A DNA stretch of 64,000 bases, taken from NCBI RefSeq assembly GCF_004361835.1, contig NZ_SNWD01000002.1:124001-188000 (forward strand). Direction: 5' to 3'. The stretch's first letter is position 1. Every line of letters starts with the position of its first letter. The notes under the pieces are model-generated. The model saw only the letters and a list, made by a program, of their open reading frames with translations. It was not told the origin of the DNA and did not search any database. This DNA is from Stakelama pacifica (GTDB lineage: Bacteria > Pseudomonadota > Alphaproteobacteria > Sphingomonadales > Sphingomonadaceae). This document shows, piece after piece, positions 51,347 through 61,362 of the stretch. The position numbers were made by a program, and so were the translations under genes.

Positions 51347-52102
51347 ATGGACCTCGCCACGATTCTTCTGGCGGTCGGGGGCGGCTTTCTGGGCGGGGCG
51401 ATGAACGCGCTTGCCGGGGGCGGCAGTTTCGCGACCATGCCGACACTGATCGCGCTCGGCCTTCCCGCCACCAACGCCAATGCGACATCGAATTTCGCGC
51501 TGCTGCCCGGCGCGGCAGCAAGCGCGCTGACCTTTCGCGACGAGCTCGGCCCGGTCGGGGAGGCGCGGCCGTTGCAGCTCGCCGCCATCACCTTTCCCGC
51601 CGCGCTGATCGGCAGCGTGCTGCTGGTGCTGACGCCGACAGACGTCTTCGACCTGATCATTCCCTGGTTGTTGCTGCTTGCCTTTCTGATCCTGCTGTTC
51701 GGCAAAGGCGCCGCGCGCTGGCTGCAGGCGCGGGTGACGATCGGGCGTACCGCGTTGTTCGCGGCGCAAGGGCTGCTGGGCCTGTATGGCGGCTATTTCG
51801 GCGGCGGGATCGGGATGATGATGACCGCGACCTACGGCCTGCTCGCCGGAGCCACCCCGCGCGAGATGTTCGCGGCGCGCACGCTGATGCTCGCCATCGC
51901 CAACAGCGCGGCGGCGTTCATCTTTATCGGCTTCGGGATGGTAGCATGGTGGGCGTGCCTGCCGATGCTCGCCGGAGCGCTGGTCGGCGGGTGGAGCGCG
52001 GCGGCGCTGGGACGGCGCGTGCCCGCAACGCCGATCCGAATCTGGACGTTATTATGGACGGCGACGGTGACGCTCGCCTTTTTCTGGCGGGCCTATGGCT
52101 GA
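51347..52102 (+). CDS. TauE/SafE family permease 2
   Basis: The 251-residue permease is shorter than the first copy. LLAVGGGFLGGAMNALAGGGSFATMPTLIALG and LLGLYGGYFGGGIGMMMTATYGLLA are the paired TauE/SafE repeats, with eight predicted helices. It probably exports an anion such as sulfite, but no enzyme for sulfur metabolism is adjacent. The 3' end overlaps the convergent DUF2254 gene by ten bases. Confidence 0.85.
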   Translation: MDLATILLAVGGGFLGGAMNALAGGGSFATMPTLIALGLPATNANATSNFALLPGAAASALTFRDELGPVGEARPLQLAAITFPAALIGSVLLVLTPTDVFDLIIPWLLLLAFLILLFGKGAARWLQARVTIGRTALFAAQGLLGLYGGYFGGGIGMMMTATYGLLAGATPREMFAARTLMLAIANSAAAFIFIGFGMVAWWACLPMLAGALVGGWSAAALGRRVPATPIRIWTLLWTATVTLAFFWRAYG

Positions 52103-53364
52103 GCGGCGTCGGTGAGCGCGCGGGCATCGGTTTCGGTCTCGGCCTTGGCCAGCGCATGGGCGAGCAGGATCGCGCGATGCTCAATAATCGCGGCGCGCAC
52201 CACCGGGTCGATCTCACGCGCCAGCACGCGCCCATACATGTCGAGCAGGCGCGAGGCGACGACCGGATAGGCCGCCGCTGACTGGCGAAAGGCAGCGAGC
52301 GGCCCGTCAAAGATCGCAGCGAAGCGTGCCCGGACGATCAGCAACCGGGCCGCACCGTCTCGGTCGCCGATCCACTGATCCCCCTGCCCCAGCCGGCCAT
52401 GCGCCGCCATCACCGCACCCAGCGTGTCGGCACAGGCGCGCGCGGTGTAGAAATCATTGACCGCCGGCGACAATGCCCGCGCGGCGATCTCCACCAGCAG
52501 GCGGACATAGAAAACCGCGCCCTGCGGCGCGCTGCGAAACGATCCGATGGCGAATTCGCGGCCGATCCGGTTGCGGCAGGCAGCGTCGCAACCCAGCGCA
52601 GTGCCCAGCCGGTCCCCCGCCATCACAAACGCCCCCTGCCCGGTCTCGAGCCGGAAATATCCGCCCGCACGCCCGGCATGATCGGCGACCGTATTAAGGT
52701 CGATCGTTTCGACATAGCCGCTGCGCCGCGCGGTCACCGCCTCGCCGCTTTCCCAGTCGCAATCGGGGCCGCTGTCGCAGGCGCGCGAATAGGGACGCGC
52801 CTCCTGTACTGCATCGGCGCCCAGCGCTGCGATCGCCGTATCGACCTGAATCGTGCGACCAAGATCGTGCAACGCGTAGGAAAGCCAGCACAATAAGGGC
52901 AGCGTCAGACAGGCGAGCGTCGCGATGGTCAGCCGGGCAATACGCGGCGCGGCGCCGTCAGGATCGACCGCCAGCAATGCCAGCACCGCCCAGGCCAGCC
53001 CGACCAGCAACAGCCCCAGCGTCACGCGTGTCGTGCGCCGCGAAATCCAGCGATCGATCAGCCGGACACCCAGATTGCTCGCCGCGATGGTGAGCACAAG
53101 CAGGCTGATCGAGAAATAGAGCGTGGCGAGCGCGCCATACAGCGTCACCAGCGACGAGGCGAGGCTCTGCGCCGCACTCCCGCCGAAATCGAACGGCCAG
53201 CCGAGCGCGGCGAGCGCATTGCCCGCGCCCTTCGCATCGGCATGGAGCAGCAACACGATCAGCGGCAGCGCAAGCGCCACCATCAGCGTCGGCAGCCCCC
53301 AATAGCTTCGCCAGAGCAGCGCCGCGACCCATGCCGAGGGCGGACGCGAATGGACTCGCTTCAC
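52093..53364 (-). CDS. DUF2254 domain-containing membrane protein
   Basis: The 423-residue protein has four hydrophobic helices in the first 165 residues (LPTLMVALALPLIVLLL, LYGALATLYFSISLLVLTI, VTLGLLLVGLAWAVLALLAV, IATLACLTLPLLCWLSY), then a soluble C-terminal domain. ALSPAVNDFYTARACADTLG (about 285-305) is the DUF2254 signature. The family is widespread and uncharacterised. It converges on TauE/SafE 2 and is 16 bases from the flavin reductase gene upstream, so it is probably cotranscribed with it. Confidence 0.8.
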   Translation of the reverse strand: MKRVHSRPPSAWVAALLWRSYWGLPTLMVALALPLIVLLLHADAKGAGNALAALGWPFDFGGSAAQSLASSLVTLYGALATLYFSISLLVLTIAASNLGVRLIDRWISRRTTRVTLGLLLVGLAWAVLALLAVDPDGAAPRIARLTIATLACLTLPLLCWLSYALHDLGRTIQVDTAIAALGADAVQEARPYSRACDSGPDCDWESGEAVTARRSGYVETIDLNTVADHAGRAGGYFRLETGQGAFVMAGDRLGTALGCDAACRNRIGREFAIGSFRSAPQGAVFYVRLLVEIAARALSPAVNDFYTARACADTLGAVMAAHGRLGQGDQWIGDRDGAARLLIVRARFAAIFDGPLAAFRQSAAAYPVVASRLLDMYGRVLAREIDPVVRAAIIEHRAILLAHALAKAETETDARALTDAAQP

Positions 53365-53380
53365 CGGGGGCGGCCCGGCG

Positions 53381-53986
53381 TCATTCGGGGCGCAGCATTT
53401 CGAATTTTTCGCCCGGTTCGAAATAATCGCCCCGGCCGCCGCCGCGCATGATCGGGCGGGCCTTTGCCGTGTCGTACACGCCGTCGACGATCAGGTCGCG
53501 ATCGATATGAATGCCGACCACCTCGCCGAGCACCAGCCAGCTTTCGATATCGCCCCCGGCAGCGGTTTTCAGCTGGACGATCTGGCTCGTCCGGCATTCG
53601 AACTGGACGCGCGACGCCGAGACCCGGCCCGGCTTCACCAGTCTGGAAGGGGCCTGTTCCAGCCCCGAATGGTCGAATTCATCGACCCTTTGCATGGTGG
53701 AGGTCCGGTTCATCGCCTCTGCCACCTCGCGGGTTGCGAGGTTCCAGACGAATTCGCCGGTCGTCTTTGCATTTGCGACGCTGTCCTTCCACCCGACCGA
53801 GCAGAAACCGATCACCGGCGGGCGATAGTTGAACAGGTTGAAGAAGGAATAGGGCGCAAGGTTACGCTCCCCCTCCGCGCTCAGCGTGCTGACCCAGCCG
53901 ATGGGCCGCGGCGCGACGATCGAATTCAGCGGATCATGGGCGAGACCATGCCCGTTTGCGGGCTCGTAAAAATGCATGTCAGCCAT
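53381..53986 (-). CDS. flavin reductase family protein (FMN-binding split barrel)
   Basis: The 201-residue protein has IVAPRPIGWVSTLSAEGERNLAPYSFFNLFNYRPPVIGF (about 23-62 as a whole), the FMN-binding core of the flavin-reductase-like split-barrel family, and WNLATREVAEAMN. These enzymes reduce FMN or FAD with NAD(P)H. The gene precedes DUF2254 on the same strand and is divergent from the cytochrome b561/molybdenum enzyme pair. Confidence 0.82.
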   Translation of the reverse strand: MADMHFYEPANGHGLAHDPLNSIVAPRPIGWVSTLSAEGERNLAPYSFFNLFNYRPPVIGFCSVGWKDSVANAKTTGEFVWNLATREVAEAMNRTSTMQRVDEFDHSGLEQAPSRLVKPGRVSASRVQFECRTSQIVQLKTAAGGDIESWLVLGEVVGIHIDRDLIVDGVYDTAKARPIMRGGGRGDYFEPGEKFEMLRPE

Positions 53987-54088
53987 GGTTCATCTAGTCG
54001 CGTCTTTATGCTGCACAATCAAGCGCCGACAAAGCAGGGCAGGCATGCTATTCGGCCATGCCCACGGGCCAGCGAGCGGGAACGGACG

Positions 54089-54805
54089 ATGGAACGGCAA
54101 AAGCGCGACGGAAAAATCTATCGGCACCGGCTGCCGACGCGGGTCTGGCACTGGGTGAGCGCAGTGACGATCTTCGTCATGCTGGGGTCGGGGCTGATGA
54201 TCCTGAACGCGCATCCGCATTTATATTGGGGCCAGTATGGCGCGAATTACGACCATCCGTGGATCAGCTTTTCGCGCTTTCCGGGATGGGCGACGATTCC
54301 GTCGACCTATAATCTGGCGCTTGCCCGGCGCTGGCATCTTACTTTCGCGCTGCTGCTCGCATTCGGCCTGCTGCTGTTCATGCTGGTGAGCCTGATAAAT
54401 CGCCATTTTCAGCGCGATCTGCGCATTCGCGCGCATGAGGTCGCGCCGCGCCATTTGTGGCACGATATGAAGCAGCATCTCGCCTTTCGCTTTCACGATC
54501 CCGCCAATCCCGGCGCGTTCAACATACTGCAAAAATTGTCTTATGCCGCCGTCATCTTCGTGCTGCTGCCCGTGCTGATCGGAACCGGACTGACCATGTC
54601 CCCGGGGATCGACGCCGCATGGCCATGGCTGCTCGATCTGTTCGGCGGACGGCAATCGGCGCGATCGATCCACTTCATCGCCGCCGCGCTGATCGTATTG
54701 TTCATCATCGTGCACCTGACGCTCGTCATCCTTGCCGGACCGATCCGCGAGGTGCGCGCGATGATCACCGGCTGGTGGAAAATCCCCGAAGGAGAAGACG
54801 CATGA
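54089..54805 (+). CDS. cytochrome b561-type membrane subunit
   Basis: The 238-residue protein has four membrane helices: VWHWVSAVTIFVMLGSGLMI (about 19-38) with a conserved His, LARRWHLTFALLLAFGLLLFML with a second His, SYAAVIFVLLPVLIGTGLTM, and ARSIHFIAAALIVLFIIVHLTLVI with two more. This is the di-heme b561/Ni-Fe hydrogenase-type cytochrome fold, which shuttles electrons between quinone and a periplasmic partner. The ATG follows GGAACGG. The stop overlaps the next gene's start by ATGA, which names that enzyme as the partner. Confidence 0.85.
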   Translation: MERQKRDGKIYRHRLPTRVWHWVSAVTIFVMLGSGLMILNAHPHLYWGQYGANYDHPWISFSRFPGWATIPSTYNLALARRWHLTFALLLAFGLLLFMLVSLINRHFQRDLRIRAHEVAPRHLWHDMKQHLAFRFHDPANPGAFNILQKLSYAAVIFVLLPVLIGTGLTMSPGIDAAWPWLLDLFGGRQSARSIHFIAAALIVLFIIVHLTLVILAGPIREVRAMITGWWKIPEGEDA

Positions 54806-55569
54806 GCCGCTTGTTCACCCGGCGCGGTGTGACGACGGGGCTGATCGCGGGCGCGGGCGGGCTGCTTTCGGGCTGCGACGCGCTGGGCCGCAACGAGACC
54901 TTCCGCAAAATCCTCTATTCGGGCGATGATGCGAACCGGACGCTGCAACGGCTGGTGAGCGACCGCAACGCGCTTGCCCGCGAATATGCCGCGCCGGAAA
55001 TGTCGCCGCGATTCCGGACCAACGGCACGCGCAATCCGAATACCGATGCGTATAACGCGCTCGCCGCAAATGATTTCGCCGACTGGCGGCTGAACATCGG
55101 CGGGCTGGTCGAACGCCCGCTCAACATCGGGATCGACCGGCTGCGCTCGCTTCCCGCCCGGACCCAGATCACCCGGCATGACTGTGTCGAGGGGTGGAGC
55201 GCGATCGGCAAATGGACGGGCCCCCGCCTGTCGATGCTGCTCGACGCCGCGCGGCTGAAGCCGGAGGCGCGCTATATCGTGTTCCACTGCGCCGACCGCT
55301 ATCGCGGCGGCACGGTTCCCTATTACGAATCGATCGACCTGATCGATGCCTTTCACCCGCAAACGATTCTGGCGTGGGCGATGAACGACGCGCCGCTATC
55401 GGTCGGCCATGGCGCGCCAGTACGCCTGCGCGTCGAACGGCAGCTGGGATATAAGCACGCAAAATACGTTATGGGGATCGAAGCGGTCGCCTCGCTTGCC
55501 GGAATCGGCGGCGGAAAAGGGGGACTTTGGGAGGATATTGCCGGCTATGACTGGTATGCCGGGATATAA
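54802..55569 (+). CDS. sulfite-oxidase-family molybdopterin enzyme (YedY/MsrP-like)
   Basis: The 255-residue protein starts MSRLFTRRGVTTGLIAGAGGLLSG-C25. Twin arginines suggest Tat export, and the C25 lipobox suggests lipid anchoring. The molybdopterin domain has the Mo-ligating Cys128 in RHDCVEGWSAIGKW, as in MsrP (YedY), followed by YYESIDLIDAFHPQTILAW and LGYKHAKYVMGIEAV. MsrP repairs methionine sulfoxide in periplasmic proteins. Here the cytochrome partner is b561-type rather than MsrQ, so substrate and electron route may differ. Confidence 0.82.
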   Translation: MSRLFTRRGVTTGLIAGAGGLLSGCDALGRNETFRKILYSGDDANRTLQRLVSDRNALAREYAAPEMSPRFRTNGTRNPNTDAYNALAANDFADWRLNIGGLVERPLNIGIDRLRSLPARTQITRHDCVEGWSAIGKWTGPRLSMLLDAARLKPEARYIVFHCADRYRGGTVPYYESIDLIDAFHPQTILAWAMNDAPLSVGHGAPVRLRVERQLGYKHAKYVMGIEAVASLAGIGGGKGGLWEDIAGYDWYAGI

Positions 55570-55618
55570 TGTACGGTTGAGACTGGAATCCGCCGCGCGA
55601 ACGCACTAATTCCGCGCC

Positions 55619-56875
55619 ATGGCACTGATCGATCGATTTCTAGACCGGATGGTACAGCGCGGTGAGCTGACCGTCATTTTCCCCAATGGCAGGCAGCGTA
55701 CCTTCGGCACGCCCGACCCCGAACTCGGATCGGTGACGATCCGGATGAAGGATCGCAAGGTCTTCACGCAGATCCTCGCCGATCCCGCGCTGGGTGCCGC
55801 CGAAAGCTATATGGACGGTCGGCTGGAGGTCGAACAGGGCGATATTCGCGACCTGATCGTGCTGGCCCGCGCCAATGACGCATGGGAAGACAAGCGCAGC
55901 ACGCTGGGCGCCAGCATGCCGCGCCGGGTGATGAATGCCATCGCGCACAAGGTGCAGAGCCGCAATGCGGCGAAGACGTCGAAACAGAATGTCGCGCATC
56001 ATTACGATCTGTCCGAGCGGCTGTACGACCTTTTCCTCGACGCTGACAGGCAATATAGCTGTGCCTATTGGACCGATCCGGAAAACGAGACGCTGGAACA
56101 GGCGCAGCTCGACAAGAAAGCGCATATCGCGGCCAAGCTGTATCTGAAGCCGGGTATGAAGGTGCTCGATATCGGCTGCGGCTGGGGCGGCATGGCGCTG
56201 TATCTGCATGAGAAATACGGGGTCGAGGTGCTCGGCGTCACGCTGAGCGAAGAGCAGATCAAGATCGCAAAGGCGCGCGCCGAAGCGGCAGGCGTTGCCG
56301 ACAAGGTCAAATTCCAGCTGATCGATTATCGCGATATCGACGGCAAATTCGACCGGATCGTGTCGGTCGGGATGTTCGAACATGTCGGAACGCCGCAATA
56401 TCCGGTCTTCTTCAAAAAATGCCGCGAGCTGCTCACCGATGAAGGCGTGATGCTGATCCACACGATCGGCCGCATGGGCCCTCCGGGCGTCACCGATACT
56501 TTCACGCTGAAATATATCTTCCCCGGCGGCTATATCCCAGCACTGTCGGAGATGATCGCGCCGAACGAACCGAACCATATGTTCGTGACCGATGTCGAGG
56601 TGCTCCGCCTGCATTACGGCTATACGCTGAAAAGCTGGTACGACCGCACGGTTGCGGCAAAGGAGCAGATCATCGAGCTGTACGATGAGCGCTTCTACCG
56701 CATGTGGCTCTACTATCTCGCAGGGGCGGAAACGGCGTTCAGCTATGACGAGATGGTCAATTTTCAGGTGCAATATGCGCGCAACCGCCACACTTTGCCG
56801 ATCACGCGCGATTATATGATCGCGGAAGAGGCAAGGCTCACGGGGTCTGCGGACCGGCAACAGGCCGCCGAATAA
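55619..56875 (+). CDS. cfa: cyclopropane-fatty-acyl-phospholipid synthase
   Basis: The 418-residue SAM-dependent enzyme adds a methylene bridge to unsaturated acyl chains of membrane phospholipids. The SAM-binding motif VLDIGCGWGG lies at about 182-191, YSCAYWTDPENETLEQAQ is the conserved active-site region (about 140-157) and SVGMFEHVG follows. TDTFTLKYIFPGGYIP is also typical. An N-terminal lipid-binding domain occupies the first 100 residues. Size and order match the Cfa family closely. It is a single gene with a hairpin after it. Confidence 0.92.
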   Translation: MALIDRFLDRMVQRGELTVIFPNGRQRTFGTPDPELGSVTIRMKDRKVFTQILADPALGAAESYMDGRLEVEQGDIRDLIVLARANDAWEDKRSTLGASMPRRVMNAIAHKVQSRNAAKTSKQNVAHHYDLSERLYDLFLDADRQYSCAYWTDPENETLEQAQLDKKAHIAAKLYLKPGMKVLDIGCGWGGMALYLHEKYGVEVLGVTLSEEQIKIAKARAEAAGVADKVKFQLIDYRDIDGKFDRIVSVGMFEHVGTPQYPVFFKKCRELLTDEGVMLIHTIGRMGPPGVTDTFTLKYIFPGGYIPALSEMIAPNEPNHMFVTDVEVLRLHYGYTLKSWYDRTVAAKEQIIELYDERFYRMWLYYLAGAETAFSYDEMVNFQVQYARNRHTLPITRDYMIAEEARLTGSADRQQAAE

Positions 56876-56882
56876 ACCGGCA

Positions 56883-56907
56883 AGCGGCGGTGGCAATCGC
56901 CGCCGCT
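56883..56907. terminator. hairpin after cfa
   Basis: AGCGGCGG and CCGCCGCT pair perfectly around a 9-base loop, eight bases after the cfa stop. No T-run follows. Confidence 0.45.
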
Positions 56908-56928
56908 CCGCCATAAAGCGGCGCGGAC

Positions 56929-58251
56929 ATGACCGCCCGCCCTCTCAGCCGCGCCGCGATCTTCGCACAGGCATGGCCCATCATATTGGGTCAGACGACG
57001 GTGCCGCTCGTCGGCCTTGCCGATACGGTGGTGATCGGGCGGACCGGCGATGCGGCGGCGCTCGCCGGGGTGGCGCTCGGCACCACGGTCATCAATTTCC
57101 TGTTCTGGACCTTCGGCTTCCTGCGCATGGGGATGACCGGCATGACCGCGCAGGCACTGGGCGCGGACGATAGCGAAGAAGTGCGCGCGATGCTGGTGCG
57201 GGGGCTGGCACTTGGCCTCGGCATCGGCGCTGCATTGTTCGCGCTGCAATGGCTGCTGATCCCCGCCGCCTTTGCGTTGCTGGCGGGCGGGGAGGCGCTG
57301 GACGCGTCGGCAAAAGGCTATGTCGCGGCACGCTTCTGGGGGGCGCCTGCTTCGCTTGGCGTTTTCGCGATCAATGGCTGGCTGCTGGGGCTGGGCCGCA
57401 CGCGCGCGGCGCTGCTGCTCCAGATCGTCATGAACCTTATCAATGCCGCGCTCGACATCCTGTTCGTCTGGCGGCTTGGCATGGGCGCAGGGGGCGTGGG
57501 GCTCGGCACCGCGATCGCCGAATGGGCAGCGCTTGCCACGGGGCTTGGCATTGCCGTATATGTGCTCGGCCCCGGCGCGATTGCCGCGATCCGCACGCAG
57601 CGAGCCAGCCTGTTCACCGCACCTGCAATCCGCCGCCTGTTCGCGGTGAACGCCAATATCATGATCCGCACCATCGCCCTGCTGCTGATGTTCGCATGGT
57701 TCGCCAATGCGGGCGCGCGGCTGGGCACGGTGCCGCTCGCCGCCAATCAGGTGCTGATGCAGTTCGTCAGCATCTCCGCCTTCGTGCTCGACGGGTTCGC
57801 CTTCACTGCCGAATCGCGGATCGGTGGCGCGATCGGCAGGGGGTCGCATAGCGATTATCTGCGCGCGATCCGCCTGACGGGTGAGTTCACCTTTGGCGCG
57901 GGGCTGATCTTCGCACTGCTGATCTGGATCAGCGGCGTGCCCGTAATCGCGTTCGTCACCGATAATCAGGCGGTGCGCGCTACGGCGGGCAGCCTGCTCC
58001 ATTTCACCGCGCTCGTGCCGCTGATCGGAGCGCCCGCATGGCTGCTCGACGGGATTTTCATCGGCGCGACCGAGGGCAGAGCGCTGCGCAACAGCGCGGT
58101 TGTCGCCACCGCCGCCTATGTCCTCACCGACCTTGCGCTGCGCCCCATGGCGGCGGACGGCGTATGGATCGCGCTGCTGTCGGGCTATGCCTATCGCGCA
58201 CTCGCGCTCGGCTGCTATATGCCCCGGCTCACGCGAAGCATTGCGCGCTAG
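56929..58251 (+). CDS. MATE family efflux transporter (DinF-type)
   Basis: The 440-residue pump of the multidrug and toxic compound extrusion family has twelve helices in two halves. The N-terminal [35 protein letters not shown] is the family's characteristic PxxxxxxxxxxxDxxxxG pattern. [21 protein letters not shown] and [24 protein letters not shown] are DinF-like. It exports cationic or organic compounds using Na+ or H+, with unknown substrate. It follows cfa by about 50 bases on the same strand. Confidence 0.88.
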   Translation: MTARPLSRAAIFAQAWPIILGQTTVPLVGLADTVVIGRTGDAAALAGVALGTTVINFLFWTFGFLRMGMTGMTAQALGADDSEEVRAMLVRGLALGLGIGAALFALQWLLIPAAFALLAGGEALDASAKGYVAARFWGAPASLGVFAINGWLLGLGRTRAALLLQIVMNLINAALDILFVWRLGMGAGGVGLGTAIAEWAALATGLGIAVYVLGPGAIAAIRTQRASLFTAPAIRRLFAVNANIMIRTIALLLMFAWFANAGARLGTVPLAANQVLMQFVSISAFVLDGFAFTAESRIGGAIGRGSHSDYLRAIRLTGEFTFGAGLIFALLIWISGVPVIAFVTDNQAVRATAGSLLHFTALVPLIGAPAWLLDGIFIGATEGRALRNSAVVATAAYVLTDLALRPMAADGVWIALLSGYAYRALALGCYMPRLTRSIAR

Positions 58252-58303
58252 CCCTCAGCGCAATAGAGCGCGCGGGTTTATAGCTGCTTTTTCGGAGATA
58301 CTG

Positions 58304-59536
58304 ATGGCCGACAAGATCGATCGCCCGGATATCAAAAAGGTCGTGCTCGCTTATTCGGGCGGCCTCGACACGAGCGTGATCCTGAAATGGCTGCAGACCG
58401 AATATGGCTGCGAAGTGGTCACCTTCACCGCTGATCTGGGGCAAGGCGAGGAGCTGGAGCCTGCCCGCAAAAAGGCCGAAGCGGCGGGCGTGAAGTCCGA
58501 ACATATCTATATCGACGATCTGCGCGAAGAGTTCGTTCGCGACTTCGTCTTCCCGATGATGCGCGCCAATGCGATGTATGAAGGGCTGTATCTGCTCGGC
58601 ACGTCGATTGCGCGCCCGCTGATTTCGAAGCGGCTGATCGAGATTGCCGCCGAAGTCGGCGCCGATGCGGTGGCGCATGGCGCGACGGGCAAGGGTAACG
58701 ATCAGGTTCGGTTCGAACTGTCGGCCTATGCGCTCAACCCGGATATCAAAGTCATTGCGCCCTGGCGCGAATGGGATCTGAACAGCCGCACCGCGCTGAT
58801 CGATTTCGCCGAAAAGCATCAGATTCAGGTGCCCAAGGACAAGCGCGGCGAAAGCCCCTTCTCCACCGACGCGAACCTGCTCCACACCTCGTCCGAGGGC
58901 AAGGTGCTCGAAGATCCGTGGGAAGAAGTCCCCGATTATGTCTTCTCGCGCACGGTCAATCCGGAAGACGCGCCCGATCAGGCGGAAGTCATCACGATCG
59001 ATTTCGAAAAGGGCGACGGCGTCGCGCTGAACGGCGAAGCGATGAGTCCGGCGACGCTGCTTGAGGCGCTCAACGAACTTGGCCGCAAGCACGGTATCGG
59101 CCGCCTCGATCTGGTCGAAAACCGCTTTGTCGGCATGAAGAGCCGCGGCATGTACGAAACGCCGGGCGGCACCATCTATGCCGCCGCGCACCGCGCGATC
59201 GAACAGATCACGCTCGATCGCGGCGCGGCGCATCTCAAAGATGAGCTGATGCCGCGCTATGCCGAGCTGATCTATAACGGCTTCTGGTATTCGCCTGAGC
59301 GCGAGATGCTGCAGGCCGCAATCGACCATAGTCAGGAAAAGGTCGCGGGCACGGTCAAGCTGAAGCTCTACAAGGGCGGCGTCCATATCATCGGCCGCAA
59401 ATCGCCGCATTCGCTGTACAGCGAAAAGGTCGTGACGTTCGAAGACGACGAAGGCGCGTACGACCAGCGCGATGCCGCCGGTTTCATCAAGCTGAATGCG
59501 CTTCGCCTGCGCCTGCTGGGCCGCCGCGACGCATAA
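58304..59536 (+). CDS. argG: argininosuccinate synthase
   Basis: The 410-residue enzyme joins citrulline and aspartate with ATP in the next-to-last step of arginine synthesis. The PP-loop YSGGLDTS is at 17-24. [13 protein letters not shown] (about 120-132), [23 protein letters not shown] and the C-terminal segments are all canonical. GGAG at 58294 with proper spacing supports the ATG. No other arginine gene is adjacent. A hairpin follows. Confidence 0.96.
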   Translation: MADKIDRPDIKKVVLAYSGGLDTSVILKWLQTEYGCEVVTFTADLGQGEELEPARKKAEAAGVKSEHIYIDDLREEFVRDFVFPMMRANAMYEGLYLLGTSIARPLISKRLIEIAAEVGADAVAHGATGKGNDQVRFELSAYALNPDIKVIAPWREWDLNSRTALIDFAEKHQIQVPKDKRGESPFSTDANLLHTSSEGKVLEDPWEEVPDYVFSRTVNPEDAPDQAEVITIDFEKGDGVALNGEAMSPATLLEALNELGRKHGIGRLDLVENRFVGMKSRGMYETPGGTIYAAAHRAIEQITLDRGAAHLKDELMPRYAELIYNGFWYSPEREMLQAAIDHSQEKVAGTVKLKLYKGGVHIIGRKSPHSLYSEKVVTFEDDEGAYDQRDAAGFIKLNALRLRLLGRRDA

Positions 59537-59579
59537 AGCGGAACGGGGGCGAGCAGTGAAATGCTTGCCCCTCTCCGCT
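59537..59579 (+). terminator. hairpin after argG
   Basis: An inner 10-bp stem (GGGGCGAGCA with TGCTTGCCCC, one G-T pair, 6-base loop) is extended by an outer AGCGGA/TCCGCT helix. It begins right after the argG stop. No T-run follows, but stability is high. Confidence 0.6.
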
Positions 59580-59601
59580 GCATCGCAGTAAAAGCCGCGC
59601 G

Positions 59602-61362
59602 ATGAACCGGGTAACAAAGGTCAAACTCAACTGGTGGCAAACGCGCGCGTTTGTCGTGGCGATGGTGCTTGTCGCCATGATCCCGCTGGTCTGGCCCGAT
59701 ATCCCGCCGCTGGTCGACCTGCCCGGCCATATGGGCCGCTATCGCGTGCAACAGGCCTATGACAGCGTTCCCTGGCTGAAGGACTGGTATAATTTTCAGT
59801 GGAGCCTGATCGGCAATCTGGGCGTCGATCTGCTCGTCATTCCGCTGGGCGCGCTGATCGGGCTGGAAGCGGCGGTGAAGCTGATCGTGATCGCGATTCC
59901 GGCGCTCACCGCTCTTGGGCTGCTGTGGATCGCACGCGAGGTGCATGGCCGCATCCCGGCAACCGCGTTGTTCGCGCTGCCGCTGGTGTACAGCTTCCCC
60001 TTCTATTTCGGCTTCGTCAATTTCGCGCTCTCGATGGCGCTGGCGCTTAATGCGTTCGCGTTATGGCTGCGGCTGGGACGGCTGAACAAATTTCGGCTGC
60101 GCGCCGCGATTTTCGTACCGCTCTCCTTCATCATCTGGGTCGCGCATACCTATGGCTGGGGGCTGCTCGGCCTGCTCGCTTTTTCGGGCGAACTGGTTCG
60201 CGAGCGCGACCGGCGCGAGGATCGCTGGCAGAGCTGGATTGCCGCCGCTTTCTATGCCGGGCTGCATTGCATCGTGCTTGCCGGGCCCGCCGTGCTGATG
60301 GTGGCGTGGCGAACGGGCCATGTTTCGGGGCAGACCTTCGACTGGTTCAACTGGCGCGCGAAGATGCTGTGGGTGACGCAGGTTTTCCGCGACCGCTGGC
60401 AGCTTTTCGACCTGTCCTGCCTTGCCGTCCTGTATCTGGTGCTACTGCGCGGGCTGCGCGATCCGAACATCCAATATTCGCGCAACCTGACGCTGTCGGC
60501 GCTGCTGCTGCTCGCCGTCTATATCCTGTTGCCGCGCGTGGTGTTCGGATCGGCCTATGCCGATATGCGGCTGGTGCCGTACATCTTCATGGTCGCGCTG
60601 ATCGCCATTCGCCCGCGCCCCGGCCTGTCGATGCGCCGGGCGCATATCATCGCGGCGATCGGCCTTGCCTTTTTCGGGGTGCGCATGGGCGCGACGGCGG
60701 CGAGCTTCTATCTTTACGACAAGGCCTATGATCGCAATCTGGCGGCGCTGAACCATCTTCCCGTCGGTGCGCGGCTCGTCACCTTTGTGGGCGAGACCTG
60801 TTACAACGAATGGAAGATGACGCGGCTTCAGCATCTTGCCGGAATCGCGCTCGAACGCCGTCTGGCGTACGCTAACGACCAATGGTCGATGGAGGGCGGG
60901 CAGCTGCTCACCGTTCGCTTCCCCGAGGGGCAGGGCTATCGCCACGACCCGTCGGAGATCGTCAGCGACGTCCAATGCCCGCGCGAATGGTGGCGGCCGA
61001 TCGCGGGCGCGCTGGCGGGGTTCCCCCGCTCCGCGTTCGACTATGTCTGGATGATCGAACCGCCCGCGTATGACAAACGGCTGGAGGCAGGGCTGATCCC
61101 CGTATGGCGTGACGGATCGAACGCGCTGTTCCGCATCGATCATGATGCGGCGGCCCCGCGCCTGCGCATGGAGGATCTCGGCCCCTATGGCCCCGAGATG
61201 TTCGCCCGCGCACGGCATGACAAGCGCCTCGCCGCGCGGCTGGCGCTATCCGATGACGGGAAAAATCGGGTGGCGAAGGACGGCCCGAAAAGCGCGTCGG
61301 TCACCAAAAACGATGTGCCCGGTCACCCCGATCGTTTGAAGGGCGCAAGCTCGCCCAGATAA
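59602..61362 (+). CDS. large polytopic membrane protein, unknown function
   Basis: The 586-residue protein has about ten hydrophobic helices in the first 400 residues and a soluble tail of about 180 residues. Near the start WPDIPPLVDLPGHMGRYRVQ resembles the first periplasmic loop of GT-C-type glycosyltransferases, with an acidic residue and an arginine after the first helix, but this is only a resemblance. I do not recognise a named family. The tail is rich in Arg, Asp and Trp. The last 40 bases overlap the convergent DUF482 gene. It could modify a surface polymer. Confidence 0.6.
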   Translation: MNRVTKVKLNWWQTRAFVVAMVLVAMIPLVWPDIPPLVDLPGHMGRYRVQQAYDSVPWLKDWYNFQWSLIGNLGVDLLVIPLGALIGLEAAVKLIVIAIPALTALGLLWIAREVHGRIPATALFALPLVYSFPFYFGFVNFALSMALALNAFALWLRLGRLNKFRLRAAIFVPLSFIIWVAHTYGWGLLGLLAFSGELVRERDRREDRWQSWIAAAFYAGLHCIVLAGPAVLMVAWRTGHVSGQTFDWFNWRAKMLWVTQVFRDRWQLFDLSCLAVLYLVLLRGLRDPNIQYSRNLTLSALLLLAVYILLPRVVFGSAYADMRLVPYIFMVALIAIRPRPGLSMRRAHIIAAIGLAFFGVRMGATAASFYLYDKAYDRNLAALNHLPVGARLVTFVGETCYNEWKMTRLQHLAGIALERRLAYANDQWSMEGGQLLTVRFPEGQGYRHDPSEIVSDVQCPREWWRPIAGALAGFPRSAFDYVWMIEPPAYDKRLEAGLIPVWRDGSNALFRIDHDAAAPRLRMEDLGPYGPEMFARARHDKRLAARLALSDDGKNRVAKDGPKSASVTKNDVPGHPDRLKGASSPR

